Positions 1 through 8,161 of a stretch of 24,518 nucleotides of DNA are shown piece by piece; the stretch's first letter is position 1, and each line of letters starts with the position of its first letter. The stretch comes from Desulfatitalea sp. UBA4791. GTDB lineage: Bacteria; Desulfobacterota; Desulfobacteria; Desulfobacterales; Desulfosarcinaceae. Under the pieces are notes generated by a model, which was not told the DNA's origin, searched no databases, and worked only from the letters and a program-made list of their open reading frames with translations. Made by a program: the position numbers and the translations under genes. The stretch lies in the NCBI GenBank assembly GCA_002402905.1, contig DHGT01000087.1, positions 9,839 through 34,356 on the forward strand, written 5' to 3'.

Positions 1-1727
1 ACCGGCTTGATTTCATTGAACGACCACCGGTTGCCGATCCCGTCCAGCATGGAGACCCAGCCATCGAACCGATCCGTGCGCACCGCCTCGATCAGGTCCG
101 GCACGTAGAGCGGCAGATAGGGCACATCTTCGATGATGATGCGTTGCATCTCCAGGATAATTTCGCGCCGGACCTCGGGATCCATTTCCTTTTCCGCCCG
201 GCTGGCCAACCGGTCGAACGTCTCGTTGTGGTACCCGCTCATGTTCCATCCTCGGGCCCTGTCGTTTTTGGTCTCGAAAAAGGTGCCGAGATAGGCGGGG
301 TCCAGCGAGAGTCGGCCGTAACCCAGGATGAAGGCATCGAATTCATGGCGATTTTTGATTTGGTCGATCAAGGCGCTGAACTCCATGGGGCGCGCGGAGG
401 CCGGTATGCCCACTTCGCGCAGCCACTCCTGGATGATGGTGCCGCTGATGGCCCGGGCCGGATCGTAGTCGGCCGGCGGCGTGAGGATGGTGAAAGGGGC
501 CATGAGGCTGCCATCGGGGGACCGGAACCCCTCACCGGGGACGATATGGCCCCGGGCATCCACGGGCGGGCGGTCCCAACTGTATCCGGCCCTGGAAAGG
601 ACCGCATAGGCGGTCCGGATGCGCTCTTCCCGGCTCTGGCCATCGGCATAGGGCGGCATGCCGGTATGGCACCATTTTTCGTTGCCGGGAGGCACGATGG
701 AGAACATCTTGGCGCCGCGCCCCTGGAGCAGGCGCTCGACGATAAAATCCTTGTCGATCAGCATCGCGACGGCGCGGCGCAGGTGGACGTCGTCGAACGG
801 CGGCCGTCGGAGGTTCATCCCCATGTAATAGAGGGCGCTTTTGGGACTCGTGTAGACCCGGATATGGGGATCGCGGTTGAGAATATCGATGTAGCCCGGT
901 TGAATGCCCTGCCAGAACATATCGATCTCGCCGCGCCGCAAGGCGAGCATGGCGACATCGGTGGTGCCGTATATCTTGAACAGCAACCCGTTGACATGAG
1001 GACCCAGCCTGCGGCCGCCGATCGTCTGCCCCGAGGCAAAAAAATGATCGTTTTTCTCGAAGTGGAGGAAATCTCCGCGCGTCCACTTTTTCAGGACAAA
1101 GGGGCCTGACCCGATGGGCGTATCGATTTCGTGATTGAGCAAAGCGGCCAGCGGCTTTTCGGAGCGAAGAGCGGCTTCGACGATGGGTCTCCATTGATGT
1201 TCCGGGACGATGGGCACTTCGAGGGTACGGGTGAGGAAGGTGGCAATCGGCTTTTTCAGGTAAAAAACCACGGTAGCGGGGTCCGGGGTGTCGATGCGCG
1301 CCACCTGTTCCCAGCGCGGAGAAAGACCGGGCAGCTTGAAGTCCTGGATGAGCCGGGCCGTGAAGGCGACATCGCCCGAAGTCAGCCCGCGGCCGTCGGA
1401 CCAGCGGGCCGTTCTCAATGTGAGCGTATAGCTCTTTTTTTCGGGATCATAGGTCGGAAGGGCCGCCGCCAGCCAGGGGACGATCTCCAGTGTCTCGGGG
1501 TGGTGCTCGTAGAGCGGCTGGTAAATCTGGCGCAGGACATTGCGCGTATTGCCGTCACTGGCCAGAAAGATATTCATGGTCCGTGGCTCTTCGGGCAGGC
1601 CGATGCGCAGGCATCCTTCCATGTGGGGGGTATCACGGCAGGATGCGTTCGAGATACCGAGGATCAGCAGAAAGCAGATGACGGCCCAACGTGACGGTGC
1701 GGCACGGGCTTGGCGGCGATCAGGCAT
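1..1727 (-). CDS. Family-5 peptide/dipeptide ABC transporter substrate-binding lipoprotein (3' end off window)
   Basis: Partial gene: it starts at ATG 1727 and stays open for 575 codons to the left edge, so the C-terminus is missing. The deduced protein has a basic N-terminus, a hydrophobic core (about residues 14-28) and a Cys at 30 preceded by N-A-S, a weak lipobox, so a periplasm-facing lipoprotein is likely. Family features of SBP_bac_5 (OppA/DppA/GsiB type) follow: an early segment 'RIGLPEEPRTMN', then 'LYEHHPETLEIVPWLA', 'TLRTARWSDGRGLTSGDV', 'IGSGPFVLKKW' and a final 'NRWSFNEIKP'. Such proteins capture oligopeptides or glutathione for an ABC importer. The visible length suggests only a short tail is missing. 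The start overlaps the upstream gshB stop by 8 nt, which suggests translational coupling. The ligand cannot be read from sequence. Confidence 0.9.
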   Translation of the reverse strand, partial: MPDRRQARAAPSRWAVICFLLILGISNASCRDTPHMEGCLRIGLPEEPRTMNIFLASDGNTRNVLRQIYQPLYEHHPETLEIVPWLAAALPTYDPEKKSYTLTLRTARWSDGRGLTSGDVAFTARLIQDFKLPGLSPRWEQVARIDTPDPATVVFYLKKPIATFLTRTLEVPIVPEHQWRPIVEAALRSEKPLAALLNHEIDTPIGSGPFVLKKWTRGDFLHFEKNDHFFASGQTIGGRRLGPHVNGLLFKIYGTTDVAMLALRRGEIDMFWQGIQPGYIDILNRDPHIRVYTSPKSALYYMGMNLRRPPFDDVHLRRAVAMLIDKDFIVERLLQGRGAKMFSIVPPGNEKWCHTGMPPYADGQSREERIRTAYAVLSRAGYSWDRPPVDARGHIVPGEGFRSPDGSLMAPFTILTPPADYDPARAISGTIIQEWLREVGIPASARPMEFSALIDQIKNRHEFDAFILGYGRLSLDPAYLGTFFETKNDRARGWNMSGYHNETFDRLASRAEKEMDPEVRREIILEMQRIIIEDVPYLPLYVPDLIEAVRTDRFDGWVSMLDGIGNRWSFNEIKP

Positions 1728-2736
1728 GAACAGCTCTCGCATCGTTCTGGCGCTTGTGTTCCAAGGCCCTCTGTTCGACAAAATCGATGACCTGGGCCTC
1801 TATCCGCACGCCGTTCAAGGCATTGATGCGAGGGATGCCGCCGGGTGACACGCAATTGACCTCGATCAGCTTATCCCCGATGACGTCGATACCGACAAAA
1901 TAGAGGCCATCGGCGATCAGGCGCGGTTTGATGCGTTCGCAGATTTGCATGTCCTGGGGCGTGATATCGTGGCGCAATACCTTGCCGCCGGCCTTGACGT
2001 TGGAGCGGAATTCGCCCGCCTGGGGAACCCGCCGCATGGCCCCCAATATCTCGCCATTGAGCAGCAGGATACGCACGTCCCCATCGCGTTGGCCCGCCTC
2101 CAGGTATTCCTGCACCATGATCGGTTCCCGTTCGGCGTATTGCCGGCTGGCTTGGGTATAGTAATTGATGAGCGAAATAAGGTTTTCGCGGTCCCGTGTG
2201 CTGACCTTGATAACGCCCTCGCCGCCGAAACGCTGCAACGGCTTGACCACCATGGCGCCCCCGAAATTCTCGATGAGCTTGATCAGCCGCTTGGGATCGC
2301 GCGAAACGTGGGTTTCGGGAATGATATCCGGAAAGTTCAAGGTGTAGAGCTTGCTGTTGCCCATGATCTGGCCAATGGTGTTGTTGATCATGAAGACCTT
2401 GCGGTTGACCGGCTGAAGGAATTCCAGGGTCTGGTAGTTGAGCGGCGGGTCTTTACGCAGAAAAAGGACGTTCAGATCGGTAATGGATTCGAAGATCAGT
2501 TCTTCCTTTTGGAGGCATGCAATCAACGCCTGCCAATACGCCTTCAGCGGCATGTCCGGCGGTACGGTGATGTCGCGCATGCGTGCGACGACCTCGTTGC
2601 CGCGGATATAGACATCGTGCGGTTCCAGGAAAAAAACCTTGTGTCCGCGCTGGTTGCATTCATACATGAGGTGGCTTGTGGTTTCGAAACTCGGATCGAT
2701 CGTTTCGAGTTTGTCCATCAGAAAGGCAATGATCAT
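1720..2736 (-). CDS. gshB: Glutathione synthetase
   Basis: ATP-grasp ligase joining gamma-glutamylcysteine and glycine to make glutathione in the cytoplasm. The 338-residue protein matches E. coli-type GshB along its length (316 aa there): N-terminal 'MIIAFLMDKLETI', 'LFLRKDPP' near 91-98, the ATP-grasp loop 'VVKPLQRFGGEG' near 163-174, and a metal-binding end 'GIDVIGDKLIEVN' with D284, E292 and N294. I chose ATG 2736 over an in-frame ATG at 2751. It aligns with the E. coli start, has GGTGGA as a ribosome site 6 nt upstream, and leaves a sensible leader from the promoter at 2770-2798. It is the first gene of a minus-strand unit, and its stop overlaps the peptide-binding protein gene. No gshA is visible in the window. 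Confidence 0.93.
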   Translation of the reverse strand: MIIAFLMDKLETIDPSFETTSHLMYECNQRGHKVFFLEPHDVYIRGNEVVARMRDITVPPDMPLKAYWQALIACLQKEELIFESITDLNVLFLRKDPPLNYQTLEFLQPVNRKVFMINNTIGQIMGNSKLYTLNFPDIIPETHVSRDPKRLIKLIENFGGAMVVKPLQRFGGEGVIKVSTRDRENLISLINYYTQASRQYAEREPIMVQEYLEAGQRDGDVRILLLNGEILGAMRRVPQAGEFRSNVKAGGKVLRHDITPQDMQICERIKPRLIADGLYFVGIDVIGDKLIEVNCVSPGGIPRINALNGVRIEAQVIDFVEQRALEHKRQNDARAVHA

Positions 2737-2769
2737 AAATAGATCCACCATTTTGAGTTAGGAAATGAT

Positions 2770-2798
2770 TTTATAACACGAACCCGGTGGGGTGACAA
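2770..2798 (-). promoter_or_regulatory. Sigma70-like promoter for gshB
   Basis: On the minus strand the -35 TTGTCA (2793-2798) and the -10 TATAAA (2770-2775) are separated by exactly 17 nt, each with 5 of 6 consensus bases. Transcription would begin near 2763, about 27 nt before ATG 2736. This is pattern matching only. Confidence 0.6.
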
Positions 2799-2815
2799 AT
2801 CCTATTCGTGCGTCT

Positions 2816-2835
2816 GCCCGCAATTGCAAGCGGGC
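2816..2835. other. Short inverted repeat in the gshB/protease divergent region
   Basis: GCCCGC (2816-2821) pairs with GCGGGC (2830-2835) around an 8-nt loop. No T-tract follows on either strand, so it is not a standard terminator. It sits just upstream of the gshB -35 element and could be an operator or a chance repeat. Confidence 0.3.
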
Positions 2836-2908
2836 TGATCCCGTATTGCGCCTTGGGGGGAATTGGCTTACAGTGGCCTAAAATTATCAACTGCGAAAAG
2901 AGGGTACG

Positions 2909-4420
2909 ATGTCGATGGACCGATCGAAGCTATTCATGACCATCTTCTGGGGGATCGTCCTGGTGTTCTGGTATGGCACCGCTGTTGCGGCGCCGGCAGG
3001 CAACCGGATCGAAACTCTTCGCCGCAGCGTGGTGCGCATCTACACCGTGTCCCAGACCCCCGACTACCTGATTCCCTGGGCCCCCGGCGGGTCGGGAGAG
3101 GGTTGGGGGACCGGCTTTATCATTTCTCAGCGGCGCATCATCACCAATGCCCATGTGGTCAGCAATGCCCGTTTCATCAGCCTGGAGAAGGAGGGCGATG
3201 CCCGGCGCTACGAGGCCCACGTCAAGTTCATCGCCCACGATTGTGATCTGGCCATGCTGGAGGTGGCCGATGCCCGTTTCTTCGACGGGACCACCGCGTT
3301 GAAGCTCGGCGCGGTGCCGGCCCTGGATTCCACGGTTACGGTCTTGGGCTACCCCATCGGCGGCGATCGCCTTTCGGTGACCCGGGGCGTCGTGTCGCGT
3401 ATCGACTATCGGGGATATGCCCACTCCGGCGTGGATGCCCACCTGGTGGTGCAGATCGATGCGGCCATCAATCCGGGCAACAGCGGCGGGCCGGTGGTTC
3501 AGGACAACCTCGTGGTCGGCGTGGCGTTCCAGGGGTTCAGCGGCATGGTGGCCCAGAACGTGGGCTACATGATCCCCACACCGGTCATCGATCGTTTCTT
3601 GAAGGATGTGGCCGACGGCCGCTACGATCTTTATGTGGATGTGGGATTTCAATACTTTCCCCTGATCAATGCCACCCACCGCCGCGCCCTGGGGCTGGGG
3701 ACCGGGGATTACGGTGTCATGGTGGGGGAGGTGATGCGCGCCGGGGCTGCCTACGGACAGTTGTTCCCCGGTGATGTCCTTCTGGCTATCGACGATCGGC
3801 CCATCACCAGCGACGGGCGGGTGGAGATGGACAACAGCAGGGTAATGCTCAACGAGGTGGTGGAGCGCAAATTCAAGGGAGACACCGTCGATCTGAAAGT
3901 ACTGCGCGACGGCAAGGAAACTGTCGAGACCATCTCACTCACTACCCCTTGGCCCTATTTGATGCAGGCGAATCAGTATGATGTGCGACCGCGATTTATC
4001 GTTTTCGGCGGCCTCGTTTTTCAGCCGCTTTCCAGCTCGTTCTATTCGGCCCTGGAAACCAAGCCGATCCCGCTACGTTACTACTACACCCAATTTCTCG
4101 AAGAGGAGCTCTACCTCGAACATCCCGAGGTGATTGTCATCAGCAAGGTTCTGCCCGATCCGACGACCAGCTATTTCGACGGATTTGTCTACGCCATTGT
4201 CGATCAGGTCAACGATGTCAAGATCAGGACCCTGAACGAACTGGCCGCCATCTTTTCCCAACCATCGGAGTTTTACGTGATTCGCCTGAAAGGCGATCCG
4301 CAACCGTTGGTTCTCGAGGCAAAGGCGGTCATGGCGGCCCGCGAACGCATCCAACGTCAATACGGCATCACCGCGGCAGCCTATCTGGAAGGCGGTATCG
4401 TCCCGCCGGGCTGGGAATAA
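2909..4420 (+). CDS. Exported Deg/HtrA-family serine protease with PDZ domains
   Basis: A 503-residue S1C (trypsin-fold) protease. The N-terminus has a signal peptide (hydrophobic 9-25, then AVAAPA), so it should act in the periplasm on misfolded or specific substrate proteins. The catalytic triad is complete: H82 in 'ITNAHVV', D113 in 'HDCDLAML' and S192 in 'NPGNSGGPVV'. A PDZ domain follows ('VMVGEVMRAGAAYGQLFPGD', about 250-340). The C-terminal part begins with 'FGGLVFQPLS' and resembles the second PDZ domain of plant Deg2/Deg9-type proteases, so it is closer to that branch than to DegP. Start ATG 2909 has AGAGGG 4 nt upstream. It lies 49 nt before a paralogous pseudoprotease gene and is divergent from gshB. 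Confidence 0.9.
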   Translation: MSMDRSKLFMTIFWGIVLVFWYGTAVAAPAGNRIETLRRSVVRIYTVSQTPDYLIPWAPGGSGEGWGTGFIISQRRIITNAHVVSNARFISLEKEGDARRYEAHVKFIAHDCDLAMLEVADARFFDGTTALKLGAVPALDSTVTVLGYPIGGDRLSVTRGVVSRIDYRGYAHSGVDAHLVVQIDAAINPGNSGGPVVQDNLVVGVAFQGFSGMVAQNVGYMIPTPVIDRFLKDVADGRYDLYVDVGFQYFPLINATHRRALGLGTGDYGVMVGEVMRAGAAYGQLFPGDVLLAIDDRPITSDGRVEMDNSRVMLNEVVERKFKGDTVDLKVLRDGKETVETISLTTPWPYLMQANQYDVRPRFIVFGGLVFQPLSSSFYSALETKPIPLRYYYTQFLEEELYLEHPEVIVISKVLPDPTTSYFDGFVYAIVDQVNDVKIRTLNELAAIFSQPSEFYVIRLKGDPQPLVLEAKAVMAARERIQRQYGITAAAYLEGGIVPPGWE

Positions 4421-4469
4421 CGATCTGCGGCGTTAACCGATTCGACTTTTACACCGAGAGCATACAATC

Positions 4470-5972
4470 ATGACGATCATTCGAAGCCATCATCGTTTTT
4501 TAGCCGTTTTACTTTTTTTGGTTCTTGGGGGTTGCGCATCGATGCCCACAGGCGCCCGCAATGACTTCGCGCCGCCCATGGCCCAACAATCCCTGGTGCG
4601 GGTCACCGTGACCAGCCAGAGCTACATTTTCCATCGCCCCTGGCAGCAGCGGCGGCCGATCACCCAGACCGCCATCGGCGTCGTCGTGCCCGGCGGCATG
4701 GTGCTGGTCAACGGTTTGCTCGTTGCCGACCATCGTTACATCGAACTGGAAACCCTCGATACCCAACTCAAGCAGCCGGCGCGTGTGGTGGTGGTGGATT
4801 ACGAAGCCAATCTGGCCCTGCTGGCGCCGTTGGACCCGTCTTTCCTGAACGGTCATCGCCCGTTGCAGATGGCCGATAGGGTGACCGTGGGCGATCAGCT
4901 GACCGTCTGGCAGGTCAAACCGGGCGGCGACGTGGTTCCCAGCCGCGGGCAGGTCACTTCCGTGGACCTGGGGATTTACACGCAGAACAACTTCTTTTTG
5001 ATCTACCGGCTGGACAACTCCCTGCCGTATCGTTTCAACAATGTCACCTTGCCGGTGGTCCGTGGAGATCGGCTGGCCGGTCTGGTCTTGAGACAGCAGC
5101 CGTCCGGTCAAGCCGTGGAAGTGATTGCCGCTCCGGTAATCCGCCATTTTCTGAACGATGCCGCCCAAGGCGATTATGAAGGGTTTCCGAGCGCCGGCTT
5201 TCATTACGGCCCGACCCTCGATCCCCAACTGCGCCGCTACATCGGGTTGCCCGACGATGTCACCGGCATTTACGTGCAGAAGGTAATCAAGGGGGGACCG
5301 GCCGATCGTGCCGGACTGCAGGCCGGCGATGTCATCTCCCAAATGGGGGATTTCAAGATTTCCAACACGGGCCAGTTCGAACTGGCGCCCCACGGTAAAA
5401 TTTCGGTGGTGCACCTCATTCGCACGCTCTATCATGTCGGCGATATCGTGCCGACCCGGATCTTGCGGCATGGCCAGATCGTCCACCTGGAGATCGATCT
5501 GGATCATCGTGAACCGGAAGAATACCTGGTGCCCCCATACCGGGTCGACGCCATACCCGAACATCTCATTGTGGGCGGATTGGTTATCCAGGAGCTCTCG
5601 CTGCCCTATTTACGGGAATACGGCAACAACTGGGCGACCGATGCCCCGATTCACCTGCTTTACTACCACCAGAACCAGGATTACCTGAACGGGGACCGGC
5701 GTGAAAAGATCGTCATTATCTCCGATGTCATCGCAACGCCCTTTACCATCGGATACGAGAGCCTGTCCAATCTGGTGATCGTCCGTGTCAACGAACAGCC
5801 CATCGGCCACCTGGACGATGTGCGCAAGGCGTTGGCCAGTCCGGTCCAGGGGTTCCACAAGATCGAACTGATGCAGCACCCCAAACAGATCTTTCTCGAT
5901 CCGGTCCAGCTGCCCTCGATCCACCGGATGATCACCGAACGCTATCGGATTCCCATTCCGCCCCTTCAATAA
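4470..5972 (+). CDS. Catalytically dead Deg/HtrA-like lipoprotein (pseudoprotease) with PDZ domain
   Basis: A 500-residue paralogue of the preceding protease, collinear with it. The N-terminus has a hydrophobic stretch and lipobox 'VLGGCASMP' with Cys22; Ala at +2 fits outer-membrane sorting. The positions matching the protease triad are lost: 'VLVNGLLV' replaces the His motif, 'EANLALL' carries Asn where Asp is expected, and 'RFNNVTLPVV' replaces GNSGGP. The PDZ domain is kept ('GGPADRAGLQAGDVISQMG', about 275-300), as is the C-terminal 'VGGLVIQELS' region. It is therefore probably a binding or scaffold protein, perhaps tethering the upstream protease or its substrates at the outer membrane; that role is an inference. 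The ribosome site is weak (GAGAG), and it probably shares a transcript with the protease gene. Confidence 0.82.
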   Translation: MTIIRSHHRFLAVLLFLVLGGCASMPTGARNDFAPPMAQQSLVRVTVTSQSYIFHRPWQQRRPITQTAIGVVVPGGMVLVNGLLVADHRYIELETLDTQLKQPARVVVVDYEANLALLAPLDPSFLNGHRPLQMADRVTVGDQLTVWQVKPGGDVVPSRGQVTSVDLGIYTQNNFFLIYRLDNSLPYRFNNVTLPVVRGDRLAGLVLRQQPSGQAVEVIAAPVIRHFLNDAAQGDYEGFPSAGFHYGPTLDPQLRRYIGLPDDVTGIYVQKVIKGGPADRAGLQAGDVISQMGDFKISNTGQFELAPHGKISVVHLIRTLYHVGDIVPTRILRHGQIVHLEIDLDHREPEEYLVPPYRVDAIPEHLIVGGLVIQELSLPYLREYGNNWATDAPIHLLYYHQNQDYLNGDRREKIVIISDVIATPFTIGYESLSNLVIVRVNEQPIGHLDDVRKALASPVQGFHKIELMQHPKQIFLDPVQLPSIHRMITERYRIPIPPLQ

Positions 5973-5973
5973 A

Positions 5974-5987
5974 AACGAACGTTCGTT
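5974..5987. promoter_or_regulatory. 14-bp perfect palindrome, likely TetR-family operator
   Basis: AACGAACGTTCGTT equals its own reverse complement. It begins 2 nt after the pseudoprotease stop codon and ends 5 nt before a consensus -35 TTGACA (5993-5998) that points towards the SDR gene. GAAC-GTTC palindromes of this size are typical TetR/AcrR-family sites. No TetR gene lies in the window, so the cognate regulator is unknown. Confidence 0.5.
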
Positions 5988-6113
5988 CTATATTGACAAA
6001 CCCTGGGATGTCGGTTAGTCACACTGAGGCCACGACGTTTTTTCATGGCTTTCACACCCGGTTCGCCTCGGGTGGGCCCGTTTTTCATAACCGTTAGCAT
6101 CAGGAGGAAAGAG

Positions 6114-6872
6114 ATGGTGGACTTCAGATTGGATGGCAGAATCGCCCTCGTCACCGGTGCCAGCCGGGGAATCGGCGCCGCAATCGCCGAAGCATTGGCA
6201 GACTACGGCGCCCATTGCATATTGGTCAGCCGCAAGATCGACGGCCTGCGGCAGGTCGAAGAAAAGATAAAGCAAAAGGGGGGCCAGGCACAATCGATCG
6301 CCTGTCATATGGGCCAGTTGAATCAGATCGACCAGTTGTTCGACGAGGTCAAGGCCCAGCATGGCAAATTGCACATCCTGGTCAACAACGCGGCCACCAA
6401 TCCCTATTTCGGTGAAATGCTGGGGGCCGATGAAGGCGCCTTCGACAAGACCTTCGATGTGAATGTGAAGGGACCCTATTTCATGATTCAAAAGGCCGCG
6501 GCCCTGATGACGGAAACCGGCGGCGGATCCATCGTCAATGTGGCATCGATCAACGGGATTCGTCCGGCACCCATGCAGGGTATCTATTCCATGACCAAGG
6601 CGGCCCTGATCTCCATGACCCAGGCCTACGCCAAGGAGCTGGCCGGTCGCAAGATTCGGGTCAATGCCCTTTTACCTGGATTGACCCAAACCAAATTTGC
6701 CGATGCGCTCATATCTAATAAAGATATTTATGATTACGCGATTCAGAGCATTCCCCTGGGGCGCCACGCAACGCCCGACGAGATGGCCGGAGCGGTCCTC
6801 TACCTGGTCTCCGATGCCTCTTCGTTCACCACCGGCACGTATATTGTTTGTGACGGAGGCCATCTGGCCTAA
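6114..6872 (+). CDS. SDR-family NAD(P)-dependent oxidoreductase
   Basis: A classical short-chain dehydrogenase/reductase of 252 residues. The Rossmann motif is TGASRGIG (14-21), NNAA follows at 91-94, and the catalytic tetrad is N117, S145, Y158 and K162 ('YSMTK'). The C-terminal 'YIVCDGGHLA' is standard for the family. It would reduce or oxidise a carbonyl/alcohol pair in the cytoplasm; the substrate cannot be assigned. Start ATG 6114 has a perfect AGGAGG 6 nt upstream, which outweighs an in-frame ATG at 6045. It is preceded by TTGACA (5993-5998) and a TetR-like palindrome. TetR-type control of an SDR would fit fatty-acid or acyl-CoA metabolism, but that is speculative. No -10 element of quality is visible at 17 nt from that -35. 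Confidence 0.9.
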   Translation: MVDFRLDGRIALVTGASRGIGAAIAEALADYGAHCILVSRKIDGLRQVEEKIKQKGGQAQSIACHMGQLNQIDQLFDEVKAQHGKLHILVNNAATNPYFGEMLGADEGAFDKTFDVNVKGPYFMIQKAAALMTETGGGSIVNVASINGIRPAPMQGIYSMTKAALISMTQAYAKELAGRKIRVNALLPGLTQTKFADALISNKDIYDYAIQSIPLGRHATPDEMAGAVLYLVSDASSFTTGTYIVCDGGHLA

Positions 6873-7027
6873 AACGGTGCCCATCCACAAATGGCCAATT
6901 GGCCCGATATCGGTGTTCTGCTCAAAATTTTATCCTCGGAATATTCGACATATGCCTGCGGTAAAATTTTTCGCATGCCTTGATCTCGACCCAATTCGCC
7001 TATTTCTGGACGGACACCAAAAAACAC

Positions 7028-8161
7028 TCATTCCCGCAATGTGCTATCGGGCCGGCCCTCCTCCGACGGCTGGCCCTTTTCAGTCGCCTTCGGTTCCTCC
7101 TCTATGCTCAGCCGCGGAAGGAAATCTTTGAACACCTCCCCGTAAATATCCCAGATCGTCACGAAAAGGGCGGCGATGATCGGACCGATGATGAACCCGA
7201 TCACACCGAACAAGGCAATGCCCCCCAGCGTACCGAGAAAAATCATCAGATCATGCATCTGCGTGTCTTTGCCGACCAATCGGGGGCGGAGCACGTTGTC
7301 GAGACTGCCGACGACCAGGCCGCAAAAAAGGGCCAATCCGATCGCCTTGAGATAGCTGCCGCCGGCCGCCAGGATGATGGCGGCCGGTACCCATACGATG
7401 GCCGAACCGAGGGCCGGAATGATCGAAAGCGCCGTCATCACCGTACCCCAGAAGATCGAGGCGTCGATGCCCACCAGGGCGAAGGCCAATCCCGCCAGGA
7501 TGCCTTGCAGCACACCGATGAGTGCCGTGCCTTTCAAGGTGGCCCGGGTCACGGATGTGAATCGGTCCAGCAAGCGGTTCTCATCCTTTTCCTTCAACGG
7601 CAAATAATAAAGGATGCGCGCCATCAGGGCCTTGCCATCCATCAGGAAAAAATAGCTGACGTACAAAAAAACTAAAAACATGAAGATGAAATTCACGGTG
7701 CCCAAGGCACCGGCGGACAGGCTGTTGACGAGAAATACACTGACCCTGCTGGCCAGTTCACCGGCTTTGCTGACGATCTGGTCATGGTAGGGAAGTAGCT
7801 GGTCATAGTAGGGAAGACGCTGCAGATACTCGGAAAAGGCGGTTGGTTGAGCGATTTGGTGCTTTACCCAGGGTGTAATCGACTGCCCCACCTTGACCGC
7901 CTGGGCCGTGATGATGCTGATCAGGCCGGACAGGGGCACCAAAACCACCAGGCAGAATAGCAGGAGAGTGGACAAGGCGGCCGCCCGGGGGCGTTTGCCC
8001 AGGAGCCGGGTGATTTTGCGGAAAATCGGTTGCGCCAATGCAGAAAAGATACCTGCCAGCAACAGCGCCATGAGAAAGTGGCGAATCATGGAAAGAAAAA
8101 TGGCCGAAATGAGACAGAGCAGGGACAGCAACACGAGATTGTTGATGGTTTGGCGCTGCAT
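7028..8161 (-). CDS. AI-2E (PerM/UPF0118) family transporter
   Basis: A polytopic inner-membrane protein of 377 residues. It has two N-terminal helices (about 8-45), a further hydrophobic segment near 64-86, an amphipathic/soluble stretch, and a C-terminal hydrophobic bundle containing 'GVLQGILAGLAFALVG', 'SIIPALGSAIVWVPA' and 'IGFIIGPIIAALFVTIWD', all hallmarks of PF01594. Members have been linked to AI-2 export or Na+/H+ exchange; the substrate here is unknown. The tail after about residue 350 is charged and rich in Glu, Pro and Ser. A local duplication gives 'LPYYDQLLPYHDQI' in the soluble stretch. GGAG lies 6 nt before ATG 8161. It converges with the SDR gene and diverges from the Tim44-like gene. 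Confidence 0.88.
   Translation of the reverse strand: MQRQTINNLVLLSLLCLISAIFLSMIRHFLMALLLAGIFSALAQPIFRKITRLLGKRPRAAALSTLLLFCLVVLVPLSGLISIITAQAVKVGQSITPWVKHQIAQPTAFSEYLQRLPYYDQLLPYHDQIVSKAGELASRVSVFLVNSLSAGALGTVNFIFMFLVFLYVSYFFLMDGKALMARILYYLPLKEKDENRLLDRFTSVTRATLKGTALIGVLQGILAGLAFALVGIDASIFWGTVMTALSIIPALGSAIVWVPAAIILAAGGSYLKAIGLALFCGLVVGSLDNVLRPRLVGKDTQMHDLMIFLGTLGGIALFGVIGFIIGPIIAALFVTIWDIYGEVFKDFLPRLSIEEEPKATEKGQPSEEGRPDSTLRE
7778..7819. repeat. 21-bp imperfect tandem duplication inside the AI-2E-family gene
   Basis: Copies 7778-7798 and 7799-7819 agree at 18 of 21 positions and are in frame. They duplicate the peptide LPY(Y/H)DQ in the loop that precedes the C-terminal hydrophobic bundle. 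Confidence 0.7.

Noticed and set aside
144..1109. Long plus-strand open frame opposite the peptide-binding protein
   Set aside because: The minus-strand frame gives a continuous family-5 binding protein; the plus-strand product shows no known motif and no convincing ribosome site.
4509..5564. 351-codon minus-strand frame opposite the pseudoprotease gene
   Set aside because: The plus-strand product has a lipobox and PDZ domain and is paralogous to its neighbour; the antisense product is compositionally biased.
4470..5972. Second Deg-like gene considered as an active protease
   Set aside because: The His, Asp and Ser motifs are all replaced at the aligned positions, with no alternative nearby.
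6045..6113. Upstream in-frame start for the SDR gene
   Set aside because: The extra 23 residues are not SDR-like, and AGGAGG sits directly before the internal ATG at 6114.
6893..6904. 12-bp palindrome GGCCAATTGGCC between the convergent SDR and AI-2E genes, considered as a terminator
   Set aside because: It has no loop space for a stable hairpin and no adjacent T-tract; probably chance or an unassigned site.
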